Assembly (NCBI GenBank): GCA_038247465.1
Contig: JBBRUV010000014.1
Coordinates: forward strand, 1-28,400
Length of the DNA stretch: 28,400 nucleotides
Reading direction: 5' to 3'
Source of the DNA: JBBRNH01 sp038247465
GTDB lineage: Bacteria > Bacteroidota > Bacteroidia > Cytophagales > Spirosomataceae
Below the pieces are notes generated by a model. That model saw nothing but the letters and a program-made list of their open reading frames with translations, was not told the origin of the DNA and searched no databases. Shown piece after piece: positions 14,632-21,863 of the stretch. Each line of letters opens with the position of its first letter. Positions within the stretch are counted from its first letter, which is position 1. A program made the position numbers and the translations under genes.

Positions 14632-14658
14632 CGTCAGAGTGTTGTTTGGTTGACGATG

Positions 14659-14666
14659 CAAAGGTG
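14659..14666 (-). promoter_or_regulatory. Possible -7 box for the 14631 gene
   Basis: On the minus strand CACCTTTG fits TAnnTTTG in seven of eight positions, 27 bases before the ATG at 14631. It would give the secreted protein and the SnoaL-like gene a promoter apart from the regulator's. The first base deviates, so the call is weak. Confidence 0.35.
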
Positions 14667-14708
14667 GCGGGTCAAAATCGGGCGTGATTGTAAAAATGAG
14701 ACATTGTG

Positions 14709-15533
14709 TCAAGCCCGGAGAAACTGGGTCAGCTCGGTATTGATTTTAAGATAAACCGACGGATTTTTCCCCGTAAACTCGGTAAACTCTTTGATGAAGT
14801 GCGATTGGTCGTAATAACCCGCCCGGTGAATCACGTCCTGCCAGTCGGCCACGTTCCAGCGTTGATTGGCCAGCACCGAACACAGATACCCCACGCGCCG
14901 GATTCGGGCATAAAACTTAGGACTCACGCCCACGCGCTGCAAAAACTTCCGGTCAAATTGCCGCTTGCACAAAAAAGAACCATCGGCTAACTCATTGATA
15001 CTGACAATGCCACGCCGGGCTACAATCAAATTGGCGGTGTGGTCTATCCGGTCAGGTGTTAGGTTATGTCGAAGCAGTTGACGTGATAAAAACCCTTCCA
15101 ATACGGCCACTTTTGCCGAAGGAGATGGCGTTTCGGCGAGTTGTTCGGCCAGCAGATTAGTGTGTTGGCCCAGCACGGCGGTCAGGTCAATCCGTTCGTC
15201 GGCAAACTCGATCATCGGCAGGCCGAACAAACTACCCAAGCCTGCCGGGCGAAACACAGCGGCTACCACCCGCACCGGCCCTGTGAGATGGAGTTTGTAT
15301 TGCCGGGTTGACTGCCCGGATAAGAACAGCGTTGGCACTGGAATTAACCCGCGTTTCGTCGTTTCGACGGCGTAGGGTTCGCCTAAGTTCGCAACCAACG
15401 ACCCAAATCCGCTCGGTGGCGATTCAATGATTAACGGCTGTGTAGGCAAGATTGGCTGTCGGCTTTCCCAAACGAAGTAGCACTCTACGAAAGGCGCGAG
15501 GTGTGGAGCCGGGCTAAATTTTTGGTAGAACAT
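14709..15533 (-). CDS. AraC-family transcriptional regulator
   Basis: This 274-residue protein has a sensor-like N-terminal domain beginning MFYQKFSPAPHLAPFVECYF + VWES, a start typical of AraC proteins with an uncharacterised N-terminal domain in Bacteroidota. The C-terminal AraC DNA-binding domain has a first helix-turn-helix around SINELADGSFLCKRQFDRKF + LQRVGVSPK and a second around VADWQDVIHRAGYYDQSHFI + KEFTEFTGKNPSVY. The G-Y-Y-D-Q-S-H-F-x-x-E-F signature is clear. The protein probably senses a small molecule and may control the two genes downstream. It lies upstream of those genes on the same strand. Confidence 0.9.
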   Translation of the reverse strand: MFYQKFSPAPHLAPFVECYFVWESRQPILPTQPLIIESPPSGFGSLVANLGEPYAVETTKRGLIPVPTLFLSGQSTRQYKLHLTGPVRVVAAVFRPAGLGSLFGLPMIEFADERIDLTAVLGQHTNLLAEQLAETPSPSAKVAVLEGFLSRQLLRHNLTPDRIDHTANLIVARRGIVSINELADGSFLCKRQFDRKFLQRVGVSPKFYARIRRVGYLCSVLANQRWNVADWQDVIHRAGYYDQSHFIKEFTEFTGKNPSVYLKINTELTQFLRA

Positions 15534-15650
15534 CGTTGTGAACCGGATTAAGGTATGGACAAACGATGTGCAAACTAAGCAATCAGTGTGAAGAAAGAAA
15601 TCGAGATTTACTAAACGGCTATAGTGCTGATAATAAGGCGGTTTGTCTTC

Positions 15651-15860
15651 TCAAAATACGCCTTCATCAATCTCGGATACTGTCAACGTAACATTCAGCG
15701 ACGACACCACAACCGTATCCGTCAATTCGGTGTAATAGGCATAAAGCCATTTTTTAGCATCGGCAGTGCGTTCATAGACTTCCACTAAGGGTTCCGATTG
15801 GGAGATAATCAGGTAACACTGCAACGAATCTACTGATTTCAACCAAAAAATCAGGCACAA
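15651..15860 (-). pseudogene. Uma2-family nuclease, C-terminal fragment
   Basis: The translation SVDSLQCYLIISQSEPLVEV continues with YERTADAKKWLYAYYTELTD and VTLTVSEIDEGVF, which is the last third of a Uma2 (DUF820) family restriction-endonuclease-like protein. Complete members are about 180-200 residues. Here only about 65 residues remain, with no upstream catalytic PD-(D/E)XK core and only a TTG as apparent start. It ends next to the ilvD upstream region, so the 5' part was probably lost during a rearrangement there. Confidence 0.65.
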
Positions 15861-15883
15861 TCCTTGCGCTAAACAAAATCAAT

Positions 15884-15926
15884 GCTGTTATTTACAGCGA
15901 CATTCCACTATTAGCGAAATTTCGCT
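15884..15926. promoter_or_regulatory. Palindromic sites in the ilvD upstream region
   Basis: AGCGAAATTTCGCT at 15913-15926 is a perfect 14-base palindrome ending ten bases before the ilvD ATG. A second interrupted palindrome, GCTGT-N5-ACAGC, lies at 15884-15898. Together they look like operator sites for one or two dimeric regulators of the branched-chain amino acid genes. No leader peptide rich in Leu, Ile or Val was found, so attenuation of the enteric kind is not suggested. No clear -7 box was seen. Confidence 0.45.
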
Positions 15927-15936
15927 GGATTTAAAA

Positions 15937-17634
15937 ATGACAACAACCGACACAACTGCCCTCAACCGATTCAGCCAGACGCTTACTCAGCAGATGGACA
16001 ACCCAGCGGCCAAAGCTATGCTCTACGGCGTGGGCCTGACTGAAGCCGACATGCAAAAACCGCAAATCGGCATCGCCAGCACAGGTTATGAGGGCAACAC
16101 CTGCAATATGCACCTCAACGGCCTATCGGTTTACGTGAAACAGGGCATCACGGCCAATGGACTGGTCGGGTTGATTTTCAACACCATTGGCGTATCTGAC
16201 GGCATGACCAACGGCAACGACGGGATGCGCTACTCGCTGCCGAGCCGCGACCTGATCGCCGACAGCATCGAATCGGTCGTAGCCGCGCAATGGTACGACG
16301 GCGTGGTGACGGTGGTTGGTTGCGACAAAAATATGCCCGGCGCGGTGATAGCAATGGCCCGATTAGATAGGCCCGGCATCATGGTTTATGGCGGTACGAT
16401 TCGCTCCGGGCATTATAAAGGCCAGAAACTCGACATTGTGTCGGCCTTTGAAGCGTTGGGAAAAAAGTATGCCAACAACATTTCCGACGAAGATTACGAA
16501 GGCGTTATCCGCAATGCTATTCCCGGCGCGGGGGCCTGCGGGGGCATGTACACGGCCAACACCATGGCCGCGAGCATCGAAGCGATGGGCCTGAGTTTGC
16601 CGTTCAGCAGCAGCTACCCCGCCACGCACGAGGGCAAGCAGGAAGAATGTAAAAAAATCGGGGCGGCCATGCGCATTCTGCTCGAACGGAATATCACGCC
16701 GAAAGACATTATCACGAAGGAATCTCTGGAAAACGCCATAACCGTCGTAATGGCCCTCGGTGGCTCAACCAACGCCGTGCTGCACTACCTCGCCATTGCG
16801 CGGGCAGCAGACCTGACGCTCTCGCTTGATGATATTCAGGCCATCAGCGACCGCGTTCCGTTTCTGGCCGACCTGAAACCGAGCGGCAAGTATTATATGG
16901 AAGATATGCTCGCCATTGGGGGCGTGCCGGCGGTGATGAAATACCTTTGGCAAAACGGTCTCCTGCACGGCGATTGCATGACCGTGACGGGCCGCACTAT
17001 TGCCGAAAACCTTGCCGACGCACCGGATTTGGACTTTGAGACCCAAACCATTGTTCGTCCGTTGAGCAACCCGATCAAGAAAACAGGCCATATCCAGATT
17101 TTACGCGGCAACCTCGCGCCATCGGGTTCGGTGGCAAAAATCACCGGCAAAGAGGGCGAACGGTTTGAGGGCATCGCCAAGGTTTGCGAACACGAAAGCG
17201 AAGTGACGGCGGCTTTATCGAAGGGCGAAATCCTGCCCGGCATGGTACTTGTGATCAGAAACAGCGGCCCGAAAGGTGGCCCCGGCATGAGCGAAATGCT
17301 GAAACCAACGTCGGCCATTATGGGCGCGGGCCTCGGCAACAAAGTTGCGCTGATAACAGACGGGCGGTTTTCGGGCGGCACACACGGCTTTGTAGTCGGT
17401 CATGTTACGCCCGAAGCCTTCGACGGCGGCCCGATTGCCCTCGTCCAAAACGGCGACCGCATCACTCTCGATACCGTTGGCCGCGAGTTGACGCTACACA
17501 TCTCCGACGAAGAAATGGCCGACCGCCGAAGCCGCTGGACCCAACCCGAACCGCGCTTCACAAAGGGCGTGTTGGGGAAATACATCAGGAGTGTGAAAAG
17601 CGCGAGTGAAGGGTGTGTGACGGATGAAGAATGA
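15937..17634 (+). CDS. ilvD: Dihydroxy-acid dehydratase
   Basis: This enzyme dehydrates 2,3-dihydroxyisovalerate and 2,3-dihydroxy-3-methylvalerate to the 2-oxo acids that precede valine and isoleucine. The 565-residue length is normal. The three Cys expected to bind the Fe-S cluster are present: C56 in GNTCNMHL, C129 in VGCDKNMPG and C201 in GAGACGGMYTANTMA. The C-terminal NSGPKGGPGMSEM and TDGRFSGGTHGFVVGHV blocks complete the family pattern. It opens the ilv-leu run. The next biosynthetic gene, ilvB, follows only after four small toxin-antitoxin-type genes. The assignment is certain. Confidence 0.98.
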   Translation: MTTTDTTALNRFSQTLTQQMDNPAAKAMLYGVGLTEADMQKPQIGIASTGYEGNTCNMHLNGLSVYVKQGITANGLVGLIFNTIGVSDGMTNGNDGMRYSLPSRDLIADSIESVVAAQWYDGVVTVVGCDKNMPGAVIAMARLDRPGIMVYGGTIRSGHYKGQKLDIVSAFEALGKKYANNISDEDYEGVIRNAIPGAGACGGMYTANTMAASIEAMGLSLPFSSSYPATHEGKQEECKKIGAAMRILLERNITPKDIITKESLENAITVVMALGGSTNAVLHYLAIARAADLTLSLDDIQAISDRVPFLADLKPSGKYYMEDMLAIGGVPAVMKYLWQNGLLHGDCMTVTGRTIAENLADAPDLDFETQTIVRPLSNPIKKTGHIQILRGNLAPSGSVAKITGKEGERFEGIAKVCEHESEVTAALSKGEILPGMVLVIRNSGPKGGPGMSEMLKPTSAIMGAGLGNKVALITDGRFSGGTHGFVVGHVTPEAFDGGPIALVQNGDRITLDTVGRELTLHISDEEMADRRSRWTQPEPRFTKGVLGKYIRSVKSASEGCVTDEE

Positions 17635-17686
17635 ACTAGACTGCTAATCCTACGGCGTACCTATTCGACTGAATGCTGAACGTTGG

Positions 17687-17947
17687 ATGCACATTACGAT
17701 GGGTCATCCTGAAATAGCCGACTACTATTTTGAGATGTTGCAAACGCTCGAATCCCCGGATGCCGTTTATGCAGGTGGTCGCGGTGAATTATTAGCTGTT
17801 CGGGCTTTGCCTGATAGTAATGGGAAGAACCTGATTGTAGTTTATAAAGAAGTAAGTCAACAAGATGGATTCGTTATAACGGCTTATCTGAGTAGCAAAA
17901 CACACGAACGTCAAAAACGAACTATTGTATGGCAACGGCAGAATTAG
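17687..17947 (+). CDS. Small nuclease-like protein paired with DUF2283, start uncertain
   Basis: From the ATG at 17687 the product has 86 residues: MHITMGHPEIADYYFEMLQT, then LLAVRALPDSNGKNLIVVYK and DGFVITAYLSSKTHERQKR. The shape (a helix with H-P-E, a strand, then D-G-F-[VI]-[VI]-T-A-Y) is that of small proteins encoded beside DUF2283 and suspected to be BECR-fold (RelE/barnase-like) nucleases. The frame is open upstream to 17648 and reads YGVPIRLNAERW, which looks like the conserved family N-terminus but has no ATG, only rare-start codons. The natural start may therefore have been lost. It overlaps the DUF2283 gene by 19 bases. Confidence 0.55.
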   Translation: MHITMGHPEIADYYFEMLQTLESPDAVYAGGRGELLAVRALPDSNGKNLIVVYKEVSQQDGFVITAYLSSKTHERQKRTIVWQRQN

Positions 17948-18162
17948 GTGAATTGCGGGCTGTAATGCCTTACATGATGAAGCACAAAAATTTGTGGGCC
18001 AATTATGACGAAGAGGCTGACGTGCTGTATCTGCATTTTAAAAAGCCAAATCACGCAGACGACTCACAAATGACGAGTGACGATATAATTATCCGCTACG
18101 AAAACGGCGAAGTAATTGGGATAAATATTCTGAATGCCAGTCAAAGCGGATTTGTGGCATAA
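17929..18162 (+). CDS. DUF2283-family protein
   Basis: This 77-residue protein contains the family core YDEEADVLYLHFKKP, DDIIIRYENGEVIGI and NILNAS. DUF2283 proteins are small beta-rich proteins often encoded next to a small nuclease-like partner and suspected to be the antitoxin. Here the start lies inside the 3' end of that partner (19-base overlap). It is followed after 14 bases by the antitoxin at 18177. It seems intact. The biochemical role of the family is not established. Confidence 0.75.
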   Translation: MATAELGELRAVMPYMMKHKNLWANYDEEADVLYLHFKKPNHADDSQMTSDDIIIRYENGEVIGINILNASQSGFVA

Positions 18163-18176
18163 ACTCAACAAACGCT

Positions 18177-18425
18177 ATGAACGTCATTGAACAAACTATC
18201 GAACCCAAAAACGGGGCCATTGATTTGCATATGGATATTCCCGGAGAATGGGAAGGGTATGTGTTGAAAGTGACCGTAGAACGCACAGAAGCTAAAGCCG
18301 AGAAACCCAAAGGAACAGGCATGAGTCGGTTTCGAGGTATTCTCAAGGATATGTCGCCCGAAGAGAAGGCAGATATGGATAAACAGCTGACTGAACTTAG
18401 AAACGAATGGGAGCGAGATATTTGA
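18177..18425 (+). CDS. Antitoxin of a VapBC-type pair whose toxin is broken
   Basis: This 82-residue protein has a beta-rich N-terminal half (MNVIEQTIEPKNGAIDLHMD, then WEGYVLKVTVERTE) and a charged helical C-terminal half (SPEEKADMDKQLTELRNEWE). It fits the group of antitoxins that pair with PIN toxins in Cytophagales, with the helix ahead of the toxin start. Its 3' end overlaps the PIN gene by 19 bases. Because that toxin is interrupted, this intact gene is now an orphan antitoxin. It could still repress DNA or counter a related toxin. Confidence 0.7.
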   Translation: MNVIEQTIEPKNGAIDLHMDIPGEWEGYVLKVTVERTEAKAEKPKGTGMSRFRGILKDMSPEEKADMDKQLTELRNEWERDI

Positions 18426-18795
18426 TTGACACGAGCGTAATATCGAAGTATTTCAACGAGGAATTATCTGATAAAGCGCTGACCTTATTAGATTCTGTCA
18501 TAGAAAATGAGATACCTCAAATGTCAATCATCACCCGTATTGAATTGAAGGTTTACAAGCCGGCATTAGCCACTCGTGAATCACAAATTCAATCATTCAT
18601 TGATGGTTCAGAAATTTATGGTTTGACAGAGCCAATCATCCTTCAAACAGTCTGAATCCGGCGGCAACATAAAATAAAACTGCCTGATGCCATTATTGCG
18701 GCAACGGCAATGGTCAACAGCTTTACGTTACTGTAACCAACGACGGTGATTTTAAGAAAATAACGGGCTTGAATTACCAAAGTCTGAACGCATAA
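18407..18795 (+). pseudogene. PIN-domain toxin (VapC type), nonsense and frameshift
   Basis: The frame starts MGARYLIDTSVISKYFNEEL with the catalytic Asp of the PIN fold and has the conserved IITRIELKVYK Glu. It then stops at TGA (18653-18655). The same frame goes on IRRQHKIKLPDAIIAATAM + VNSFTLL to a TAA, and a further frame change near 18730 gives TVTNDGDFKKITGL and the usual end. So one nonsense codon (possibly CGA to TGA) and one indel separate it from an intact toxin of about 128 residues. The acidic sites in LPDAI and NDGDF are thus not made in one chain. Confidence 0.8.
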
Positions 18796-18831
18796 TAACA
18801 ACCTAAATACGACACCAAAACACGCAACGCC

Positions 18832-20622
18832 ATGCTACAAACAGTCAGCGTTCTTTCCGAAATAGATACCGTTGTAGAGACGCAGTATGTTGCGGCTCCT
18901 ACGACGCACCAACCAGAACCACGGCCTGTAACGCACATCTCCGGCGCACAAGCCCTGATGCGGTGTTTAGTGGCCGAAAACGTAGATACCATTTTTGGCT
19001 ATCCCGGCGGAGCGATTATGCCGGTATATGACGCACTCTACGATTTTCAAGAGCAGGTCAATCATATTCTCGTGCGCCACGAGCAGGGCGCGGGCCATGC
19101 CGCGCAGGGCTATGCGCGGGTGCAGGGCCGCGCCGGGGTTTGTCTCGTTACGTCGGGGCCGGGCGCCACCAACCTGGTCACGGCCATCGCCGATGCCCTG
19201 CTCGATTCCACACCGATGGTCTGTATTGTGGGGCAGGTCGGCACTAAACTTCTCGGCACCGATGCGTTTCAGGAAGCTGACGTGATGGGCATAACAATGC
19301 CGATTACAAAATGGAACTTCCAGATTACGAATGCCGATGAGGTGCCGGAAGCTATTGCTAAAGCGTTCTATATCGCCAACGTCGGCAGGCCGGGGCCGGT
19401 GCTGATTGACATCACCAAATCGGCGCAGTTAGAACTGATGACGAAGCCGTTTCTGTACGAACCCTGCCGCCACATTGTTAGCTACCGTCCGCGCACGAAC
19501 CCGAAACCGGAACAGGTCGAAACGGCCGCTAAACTGATTAACTCGGCCAAACGACCCTATATTTTTGCCGGTCACGGGGTGCAGATTGCCCACGCCGAAG
19601 CCGATTTGCTGGCCTTTGCCGAAAAAACGGGCATTCCCGTCGCCACCACGCTCCTCGGCCAATCCACCATTTCGACCGACCACCCGCTGTATGTGGGCTG
19701 GTTGGGGATGCACGGCAACTATGGCCCCAACGTTTTAACCGATCGGGCCGACGTGATTATCGCCATCGGGATGCGCTTTGACGACCGCGTTACGGGCGAT
19801 GCCACCAAGTTTGTCACCCAGGCTAAAATCGTGCATATCGAGATTGACCCGGCAGAGATTGACAAGATCAAAAAGGCCCACGCACCCGTAGTCGGCGATG
19901 CAAAAGCCGCGTTACAAGCCTTGCTGCCATTAGTTCACAAGAATAACCACAGCGTCTGGCGGAATGAGTTCAGGAAATATGATGTGATTGAAAATGAGCA
20001 GATTACGATGCCAAGCCTGTCGGGCGATTCTGAAAAAACGCAGATGGGCGAGGTAATTGATATGCTCTCGCGCAAAACCAACGGGGAGGCCGTGCTGGTG
20101 ACGGATGTTGGTCAGCACCAGATGATGGCTTCGCGGTATTACCAGTTTCGGCGGCCCAACAGTTTGGTCACCTCGGGCGGAATGGGAACAATGGGCTTTG
20201 CCTTGCCAGCCGCGTTTGGCGCTCAGGTCGGCGCACCCGACCGGACGGTGGTCGCCATTATCGGTGATGGTTGCTTTCAGATGACGTTGCAGGAACTCGG
20301 AACCATCGTACAGAACAAACAACCCGTAAAAGCGATCATCCTGAATAACAACTTCTTAGGTATGGTGCGGCAATGGCAGCAGCTATTTCATAGTCGGCGG
20401 TATTCATTTGTGGAGTTGCAGAACCCCGATTTTATCACCATCGCCAAAGGCTTCGGTATGGCGGGCCATACCTGCAACGACCGCTCTACCCTCAGCGAAT
20501 CGCTCGATACAATGCTGGCCCATGACGGCCCGTATTTGCTGGAAGTGATTGTAGAAAAAGAAGAGAACGTGTTCCCGATGGTTCCTGCCGGGGCCAGCGT
20601 GGCGCAAATCAGACTATCTTAA
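18832..20622 (+). CDS. ilvB: Acetolactate synthase large subunit
   Basis: This thiamine diphosphate enzyme condenses pyruvate with pyruvate or 2-oxobutanoate in the common first step of valine, leucine and isoleucine synthesis. At 596 residues it has an N-terminal extension of about 36 residues before ISGAQALMRCLVAENVDTIF + GYPGGAIM. The catalytic Glu is E84 in VRHEQGAGHAAQGYAR. The diphosphate-binding motif runs from GDG (D479) to the Asn run N505-N507 in NNNFLGMVRQWQ. It is followed by ilvN after 77 bases that hold an inverted repeat. It is intact and typical. Confidence 0.97.
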   Translation: MLQTVSVLSEIDTVVETQYVAAPTTHQPEPRPVTHISGAQALMRCLVAENVDTIFGYPGGAIMPVYDALYDFQEQVNHILVRHEQGAGHAAQGYARVQGRAGVCLVTSGPGATNLVTAIADALLDSTPMVCIVGQVGTKLLGTDAFQEADVMGITMPITKWNFQITNADEVPEAIAKAFYIANVGRPGPVLIDITKSAQLELMTKPFLYEPCRHIVSYRPRTNPKPEQVETAAKLINSAKRPYIFAGHGVQIAHAEADLLAFAEKTGIPVATTLLGQSTISTDHPLYVGWLGMHGNYGPNVLTDRADVIIAIGMRFDDRVTGDATKFVTQAKIVHIEIDPAEIDKIKKAHAPVVGDAKAALQALLPLVHKNNHSVWRNEFRKYDVIENEQITMPSLSGDSEKTQMGEVIDMLSRKTNGEAVLVTDVGQHQMMASRYYQFRRPNSLVTSGGMGTMGFALPAAFGAQVGAPDRTVVAIIGDGCFQMTLQELGTIVQNKQPVKAIILNNNFLGMVRQWQQLFHSRRYSFVELQNPDFITIAKGFGMAGHTCNDRSTLSESLDTMLAHDGPYLLEVIVEKEENVFPMVPAGASVAQIRLS

Positions 20623-20696
20623 CTGTGATTACACTGATTTGATGATTAACTACGATTATCGGTCAGCGCAATCAATTCATCAACGTAATCATAGTT
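20621..20696. repeat. Imperfect inverted repeat between ilvB and ilvN
   Basis: Arms at 20621-20647 and 20670-20696 match as reverse complements at about 20 of 27 positions, with best agreement in the outer AACT and TGATTAC blocks. It starts at the ilvB stop and ends just before the ilvN ATG. It may act as an RNA hairpin that protects or tunes the ilvBN transcript, or be a REP-like element. Confidence 0.5.
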
Positions 20697-20699
20697 CTG

Positions 20700-21233
20700 A
20701 TGACTTATACAATCTGTGTTTTCACGGCCAATACCATCGGCTTGCTAAACCGCATCACCATAGTTTTTACGCGCCGACGCATCAACATTGAGAGCCTGAC
20801 TGTGTGCGAAACCGAACGACCGGGCGTGTCGCGGTTTACGATTGTGATTAAGCACGAAGTGCGGGATGAGGTCGAAAAACTCGTCCGGCAAATTCGCAAA
20901 ATCGTGGAGGTGCTGGCCGTTTTTGGCTACCTCGATAATGAAATTGTGTTCAACGAAATTGCGCTCTTCAAGGTCGCTACGCCGTTGGGTGGCAGGCGGT
21001 TAGATGTCGAACTGCTCAACAAGCAATTCAAAGCGTGGGTGGTTTATTGGGGATTAGATTACGTAGTAATTGAAAAAACCGGCACCCAAACCGAGATTCA
21101 AACCCTGTTCGCCTATCTGGAACCGTATGAAATTCTGGAATTTGTTCGCTCTGGGCGGGTGGCAGTCGGCAAAACCGAGCAGGGGTTGGTTGAGTACCTT
21201 CCCGAAGCCGAGGAGTGGGAGTACACGGTATAG
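20700..21233 (+). CDS. ilvN: Acetolactate synthase small (regulatory) subunit
   Basis: This 177-residue subunit stimulates the catalytic subunit and normally mediates valine feedback. The N-terminal ACT domain reads MTYTICVFTANTIGLLNRIT + IVFTRRRINIESLTV, then a strand RFTIVI and a helix EVEKLVRQIRKIVEVLAVFG. The G-L-L-N-R-[IV] loop where valine binds in the family is kept. The C-terminal domain (about 90-177) contains LDYVVIEKTGTQTEIQTLFA. Ten bases after its stop the decayed hicA begins. Confidence 0.93.
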   Translation: MTYTICVFTANTIGLLNRITIVFTRRRINIESLTVCETERPGVSRFTIVIKHEVRDEVEKLVRQIRKIVEVLAVFGYLDNEIVFNEIALFKVATPLGGRRLDVELLNKQFKAWVVYWGLDYVVIEKTGTQTEIQTLFAYLEPYEILEFVRSGRVAVGKTEQGLVEYLPEAEEWEYTV

Positions 21234-21243
21234 TCACCTGTTT

Positions 21244-21532
21244 ATGAGTCAATTTTCTAAACTTCTGCTGAAACTCCTTCTTGGAAAGTCAGACGTTAAT
21301 TTCAGTTTTGGTGAAGTGCGAAACTTGTTATTGCGTTTAGATTTTGACGAGCGAATCAAAGGCCGTCACCACATATTTTTTCGGAAAGACGTTGACGAAA
21401 TTATCAATATTCAGGCAAGGCCAAGCGAAACCATATCAGGTAAAACAAATCAGAAACTTGATTGTGAAGTATGGATTAGACGCTGAAGACAACGAAACCC
21501 CAGAAAGCGATGAAGCCCCCCCCAAGGTATGA
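21244..21532 (+). pseudogene. hicA: HicA toxin, frameshifted
   Basis: The frame from the ATG at 21244 gives MSQFSKLLLKLLLGKSDVNF, then NLLLRLDFDERIKGRHHIFF and EIINIQ, which is HicA with its catalytic His in the G-R-H-H-I-F loop. It then goes wrong at about 21412-21418: the same frame ends at 21486 without the family tail. The +1 frame carries AKPYQVKQIRNLIVKYGLD, the usual HicA ending, and runs to 21532. One indel separates the halves. The intact family member is about 90 residues, a dsRBD-like ribonuclease. It lies ten bases after ilvN and overlaps hicB. Confidence 0.82.
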
Positions 21533-21726
21533 ACTGATAATTTATTGGAGCGAGCAGGATAAAGCCTTCTTTGCCGACGTACCAGAATTGCCCGGCTGCA
21601 TGGCCGATGGTGAGACCTATCAACAGGCAGCTCAATGCCGAAGCCGTGATTCATGAGTGGATCGAAATGGTCCAATCGTTGGGCCGAGCCATTCCAACGC
21701 CTAAAGGTCGGCTGTTGTTTGCCTGA
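21510..21726 (+). pseudogene. hicB: HicB antitoxin, frameshifted
   Basis: From the ATG at 21510 the product is MKPPPRYELIIYWSEQDKAF, then FADVPELPGCMADGETYQQA, a normal HicB partial RNase-H-like fold. The frame is lost at about 21633-21637. Another frame carries NAEAVIHEWIEMVQSLGRAI + PTPKGRL and ends at 21726, exactly as HicB proteins do. The region length (217 bases) is not a multiple of three, in line with one indel. The start overlaps the last 23 bases of the hicA reading, the common hicA-hicB arrangement. Both partners being broken suggests that the toxin was lost first. Confidence 0.82.
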
Positions 21727-21732
21727 CAATTT

Positions 21733-21759
21733 GGTAGTATCACAATCTGTGACACCACC
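21733..21759. repeat. Short hairpin upstream of ilvC
   Basis: Arms of 12 bases (21733-21744 and 21748-21759) pair at ten positions, plus possible G-U pairs, around the loop ATC. It lies six bases after the hicB stop and about 105 bases before ilvC. No U-rich run follows, so it is not a canonical terminator. It could mark the end of the hicAB insertion. Confidence 0.4.
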
Positions 21760-21863
21760 AGCACGAAGCATTACGTAGGTTATCATAACTTGCAATAACC
21801 TTGCATAACTCCCTCTCAATCAAGATAATAACCTGAATACATTTACCAAAACAAAGTACCCAA

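Noticed and set aside
15861..15936. A leader peptide or attenuator ahead of ilvD.
   Set aside because: No short frame rich in Leu, Ile or Val and no paired terminator/antiterminator stems were found.
16363..17448. Long minus-strand and shifted frames inside ilvD and similar frames in other core genes.
   Set aside because: They are antisense shadows of well-supported coding sequences with low-complexity, Arg/Pro/His-rich translations.
21516..21523. The run of eight C in the hicA-hicB overlap as a phase-variable switch.
   Set aside because: A change in run length would put residues 6-40 of HicB out of frame and would not repair the break near 21635, so it cannot restore the protein.
5887..21726. 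Sequencing or assembly error as the cause of all broken frames.
   Set aside because: More than ten core and accessory genes, including over 9 kb of ilv-leu coding sequence, are fully open; breaks are confined to accessory genes. Single cases, such as the extra C near 10528, cannot be excluded without reads.
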